NCBI RefSeq assembly: GCF_009765685.1
Contig: NZ_LMUY01000029.1
Location: 21,226 to 85,225 of the forward strand
Direction of reading: 5' to 3'
Length of the DNA: 64,000 bases
DNA from: Acidisphaera sp. L21
Lineage (GTDB): Bacteria; Pseudomonadota; Alphaproteobacteria; Acetobacterales; Acetobacteraceae
The position numbers and the translations under genes were made by a program. The notes under the pieces are model-generated. The model did no database searches, was not told the DNA's origin, and was given only the letters and a program-made list of their open reading frames with translations. Numbering within the stretch: the stretch's first letter is position 1; every line of letters starts with the position of its first letter. Shown in pieces: positions 60,966 through 64,000 of this stretch.

Positions 60966-62276
60966 TCAAGCGGACAAAACCGCATTGGAGGGAGCGGCAT
61001 GGGCGATCGAGCCCACGGCATTGAAGTCGGCCCGAGACGCCGGGTGGGGAGCGACCTGCGCCTCCAACCGGGTCACGGCATTGGCGACGAGTTGGGTAAT
61101 GGCGTCCTCGCTGAAAAATCCGCCGACCAGCAGGCAGCGGTCGGCAATAACACGACGAAATGCATCGAACAGCGCCTGGTCCGGCGCTGCGGCCTCCGTC
61201 CAGAAGCGGTCCAGCCCGGCCTGATGTGTTAACCCGGGGATGTCGTAGATGGCGGTGCCCAGTACCATAAGCGGCACACCAGTCGCCAGGGCCAAGGTGC
61301 CCGTGGTGCTGTTGACAGTGACGACGCCGCGGGTGCGCGCGATCAGCGCGTCCAGGTTGCCGACCTCCAGGTAGATCACCCGGTCCGCGACACCGCTTTC
61401 GGCGGCCAGGCGGGCGACCAGGCGGCGCCAGTTGATCAGCCCGTCATCCATCGGATGCTCTTTGATCACCAGCTTGCTGCTGGCCGGCGCGTGGCGGCGG
61501 AACGAGTCGATGATGGTCTGGATGACCGGGGTCATGCTGCCGAAGGTGGAATGCAGGCGGATCTGGGTGTCGCAGTTCAACTGCATCGGGAACAGGTAGA
61601 AGTCGCTTTCATCCGCCATCTCGGCCGCCAGCCGGGCCGACCGACGCTTGGCCAGCGGGCTGCGAATCACCTTCCACGACCAGCCGGCATATTCAATCAG
61701 GCGATGATGCGGGCGGTGCGTCCTGTAGTGCGGATACAGGAACCCGAAGGTCATCGAGGCGAAATTGTAGAGCAGATCCTCCCGCGCACGCCGCCAGAAT
61801 TTGGAGACGAGGTGCGGCATCGCCCCCATCGGCGGCAGCGTCGCAGCGAATTCGCGGTAGTAGTCGGGGTTGCGCGGCAGGTTGGAATGGCCGTTCACGC
61901 CGTCCCGTTCGAACGTGACCCAGTAGGGACGGATGTAGCCTTCCTCGCAGACATGGACCTGCACCTGCATGTCGCGGATCACCCGGATCGCGGCCTGGTG
62001 CAGCGGGCGACAATCGCCGAACAAGATCACATCCGTGACGCGGCGAGTCTCCAAAACATCGGCCAGGAACTCTGGCCACGCTTCCGCCGTGCCGCGGTAG
62101 TTGATGCCGCCGGGCAAGCGCCAGAACGCCATGTCGCCGGCGTTGAAGTTGACCCGGTGCACGATATGGCCGCGGGCAGCGAGGCTTTTGCCGAGGCGGG
62201 CGAAGAACTGGCTGGCCATTCCCTGCAGGAACAGAAAGCTCCGTTGGCCGGCTGCCGAATCGTTTATGATTGTCAC
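60966..62276 (-). CDS. KpsS-like capsule polysaccharide Kdo transferase
   Basis: A 436-residue protein of the capsule biosynthesis/export KpsS family. In E. coli group 2 capsules KpsS puts the first beta-Kdo on lysophosphatidylglycerol. Family landmarks are RSFLFLQGMASQFFARLGKSLAARGH, seen as FLQGMASxFFxxLGxxL, VILFGDCRPLHQAA, VHVCEEGYIRPYWVTFERDGVNG by E-E-G-Y-x-R-P, KLVIKEHPMDDG and VVTVNSTTGTLALATGVPL. The GTG start overlaps the kpsC-like stop (GTGA). Sits between kpsC and the LtaS-like gene. Confidence 0.88.
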   Translation of the reverse strand: MTIINDSAAGQRSFLFLQGMASQFFARLGKSLAARGHIVHRVNFNAGDMAFWRLPGGINYRGTAEAWPEFLADVLETRRVTDVILFGDCRPLHQAAIRVIRDMQVQVHVCEEGYIRPYWVTFERDGVNGHSNLPRNPDYYREFAATLPPMGAMPHLVSKFWRRAREDLLYNFASMTFGFLYPHYRTHRPHHRLIEYAGWSWKVIRSPLAKRRSARLAAEMADESDFYLFPMQLNCDTQIRLHSTFGSMTPVIQTIIDSFRRHAPASSKLVIKEHPMDDGLINWRRLVARLAAESGVADRVIYLEVGNLDALIARTRGVVTVNSTTGTLALATGVPLMVLGTAIYDIPGLTHQAGLDRFWTEAAAPDQALFDAFRRVIADRCLLVGGFFSEDAITQLVANAVTRLEAQVAPHPASRADFNAVGSIAHAAPSNAVLSA

Positions 62277-64000
62277 ACGACCTCCGAGGCGGGACGGGCC
62301 AATTTGCGCCGCAACGCGCCTTGCAACCGACGTGCCGTCACCAGCATTCCCGCCCGGCGCGGGCTGTCGGTGTCCAGGCGTTGGATCAGTTCCTCCGGCT
62401 CGCAAGGCAGCTTGGTCACCGGGTCGATGTAGAACGGGTAGAGGATCAACGTCGCCGCCACCAGCGCGTCGAGGCTGAGCATGCGGCGGGCGCGCTTCGG
62501 CGGATTGAGATCCGTCGTCAGCCCCCAACCGGCATAGAACGGGACGCCATACGTGACTACCCGGCGGCCACGCAGCAGACCCTCGAACCCGGCGAGGGAG
62601 GTCAAGGTGTGAATTTCGTCCACCGCGCCGATCAGAGTGCCCATGGGCGCGTCGCGCAGCACTTGATCGGCATAGCGCAGGGCCTGCGCGTCCGGCACGG
62701 CGCCGGGGCGGTGGCCGGCCTCCACATCGGGGTGCGGCTTGTAGATGATGAAGGCGTCGGGGTTGGCGGCCCGAACCCGCTCCAGCAGCGGCAGGCCGGG
62801 CATCAGCCCTGCGCCGCCAGCCAGAACGGACTTGTCGTTCGCCACCTGGCCCGGCACCAGGATGCGGCGCAGACCCGGGCGGGATGGCAGCGCGGCCATC
62901 GGCGCGCCGACGTTGTATTTAGTGATGCCCCGCCGCACCAATTCCTGCGTCAGCCGGTGCGCCCGGGCCAGCAGATCCTGCGGAAACGCCGCCGTTTGCA
63001 GCAGATGTTCCAAGTCGCTCGGCTCGCGAGTGTCGTAGTAGATGCCGCGCCCGTCGATGATCACGGAGGCTGGCGGGATGAAGTCCGCCCCCAATCCGCG
63101 CGACCGGATGAACCCGTCCTCGATCCGGAATAGTTTCACGCCAGCCTCGGCGGCTTTCTGGTCCAGCCCGGCGGGCGCGCGCGATGGCCAAACGGCGATG
63201 CCGCCACCCCGGCGCCGTGCCGCGCGAACCGCGGCGGCAGCGCTGCTGGCGTAGATTGGGGTCTCGCCGAGGAAATCGGCAATACGGCGCTTTTTCCAGA
63301 ACGAGATGCCCGCCACACAGGCGATCTTCGGCAGTTTCTGCCGCAACCGTTGCCATTCGGCGGCACGGTCCAGGAACGCTTCGGCCGTGATGCGACGGCC
63401 ATCCGCCGGGTCGATGTAGCGGGTTCCAAGCAGCAGATAGGCCGCGGCCATGATGCCGGGCGCAACGGCCATTGCACCGGCACGGAATGGGGTGACGATG
63501 CGGCCAGCGAGAACTGCGAGGATTGCGAGGTCGGTTTCGGGCTGGGCATGGATCTCGATCGCAGCGTCCAACAGGATCCATGGATTCACGTCCGTCCCCG
63601 TCACCTGCCCGCCTGCCGCCAATGCCGTCCGCGCCAGGCCGGCCGATCCCCCTGCCACGAGGATGCTGGCCGCGTCGCCGGACTGCCGCAGGCGGGCCAG
63701 CGCAGCCTGGTCGGCCGCCTCGTCGCCGCTGGCGGCCAACAGGCGCAGCCCTGTTGCAGCCTGGCGCAACGCGAATGCGGCATAGCCACCACCGAGACGG
63801 CGGCCGACGACCTCGGCCGCGAAACGGGCACCACGCGCCTGCGCCGCCGTGCTGGCAGGATGATGCAGCAGGCGTGCGCCCAGCGATCCTGCGGGGTGGC
63901 CATGCCGATAGGTCGCGCTGATGGTGGAACTGGTGGCCAAGGAAGACGGCGCACGCAACAGACCGGAGCCAAAACTCAGCCCCGAGCGGCCGGCAGCCCA
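62273..64000 (-). CDS. KpsC-like capsule polysaccharide Kdo transferase (5' end outside window)
   Basis: KpsC extends the poly-beta-Kdo linker of lipid-anchored capsules with two fused glycosyltransferase modules. The visible 575 residues hold the end of the first module, closing with LLLGTRYIDPADGRRITAEAFLD, and a full second module from KIACVAGISFWKKRRIADFLG through FRIEDGFIRSRGLGADF, ILVPGQVANDKSV and YKPHPDVEAG to YPFYIDPVTKLPCEPEELI. The two Y-x-D-P closings mark the module ends. The frame stays open to the window edge, so about 100-150 residues are probably missing. A TTG at 63958 is unlikely to be the real start. Confidence 0.85.
   Translation of the reverse strand, partial: WAAGRSGLSFGSGLLRAPSSLATSSTISATYRHGHPAGSLGARLLHHPASTAAQARGARFAAEVVGRRLGGGYAAFALRQAATGLRLLAASGDEAADQAALARLRQSGDAASILVAGGSAGLARTALAAGGQVTGTDVNPWILLDAAIEIHAQPETDLAILAVLAGRIVTPFRAGAMAVAPGIMAAAYLLLGTRYIDPADGRRITAEAFLDRAAEWQRLRQKLPKIACVAGISFWKKRRIADFLGETPIYASSAAAAVRAARRRGGGIAVWPSRAPAGLDQKAAEAGVKLFRIEDGFIRSRGLGADFIPPASVIIDGRGIYYDTREPSDLEHLLQTAAFPQDLLARAHRLTQELVRRGITKYNVGAPMAALPSRPGLRRILVPGQVANDKSVLAGGAGLMPGLPLLERVRAANPDAFIIYKPHPDVEAGHRPGAVPDAQALRYADQVLRDAPMGTLIGAVDEIHTLTSLAGFEGLLRGRRVVTYGVPFYAGWGLTTDLNPPKRARRMLSLDALVAATLILYPFYIDPVTKLPCEPEELIQRLDTDSPRRAGMLVTARRLQGALRRKLARPASEVV

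Overview
The window is 64 kb of high-GC, densely packed chromosomal DNA from an alphaproteobacterium. The gene content fits a Rhodospirillales / Acetobacteraceae-type organism: three-gene pntAA-pntAB-pntB transhydrogenase, class II (B12-dependent) ribonucleotide reductase, CtaA, a phasin, opgH-type glucan synthesis and a kpsC/kpsS capsule locus. The family assignment is an inference from content, not from a marker gene. I see no rRNA, tRNA, CRISPR array, insertion sequence or prophage. Many genes overlap by ATGA, GTGA, TTGA or TGATG, and GTG/TTG starts are common.

Layout. 0-6.5 kb (minus): partial aldo/keto reductase, pntB-pntAB-pntAA, an ABC1/UbiB-type kinase and an M3 oligopeptidase. 6.6-8.8 kb: His-rich CDF metal exporter, two tandem GNAT acetyltransferases and a small secreted Cys-repeat protein. 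8.8-9.5 kb: an AT-rich gene-free region that leads into a surface-polysaccharide group (polyprenyl-P sugar transferase, two GT4 enzymes, and a flippase on the opposite strand) ending at 13.8 kb. 13.8-21 kb: a polysaccharide-deacetylase-fold hydrolase with hydantoinase/oxoprolinase subunits B and A, divergent from a gamma-glutamyltransferase and a frameshifted 2-hydroxyacid dehydrogenase. 21.1-22.6 kb: a hypothetical protein and an enoyl-CoA hydratase.

22.9-32.3 kb (plus) is the most unusual part: a nine-gene, tightly coupled operon encoding inositol-3-phosphate synthase, an HD-like protein, a SAM methyltransferase, a Gfo/Idh/MocA oxidoreductase, a zinc-ribbon/metallo-beta-lactamase protein, a YcaO protein, a xylose-isomerase-like TIM barrel, a GT4 glycosyltransferase and a PIG-L deacetylase. 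A run of palindromic sites lies upstream. I infer an uncharacterised inositol-derived small-molecule or glycoconjugate pathway. It shares mycothiol's inositol-synthase/GT/PIG-L core but combines it with YcaO chemistry and lacks MshC/MshD-like genes.

32.4-42.8 kb: opgH, an SGNH hydrolase, tldD, ctaA, a dolichol-P-mannose-synthase-like GT2, a VTT membrane protein, a TauE/SafE permease, a DUF4112 protein and pdxJ-pdxA. 42.9-49.6 kb: ubiK, ybjN-like, proC, a TetR/COQ9-like protein, a phasin, a MarR-OmpR-EnvZ regulatory operon and ilvE. 49.6-55.9 kb (minus): a membrane protein, moaE-moaD, a lipoprotein, mobB, pgsA and nrdJ. 56-64 kb (minus): a membrane sensor without an output domain, a lipoprotein, and a capsule locus (GT4, LtaS/OpgB-like sulfatase-fold transferase, KpsS-like and KpsC-like, the last cut by the window edge).
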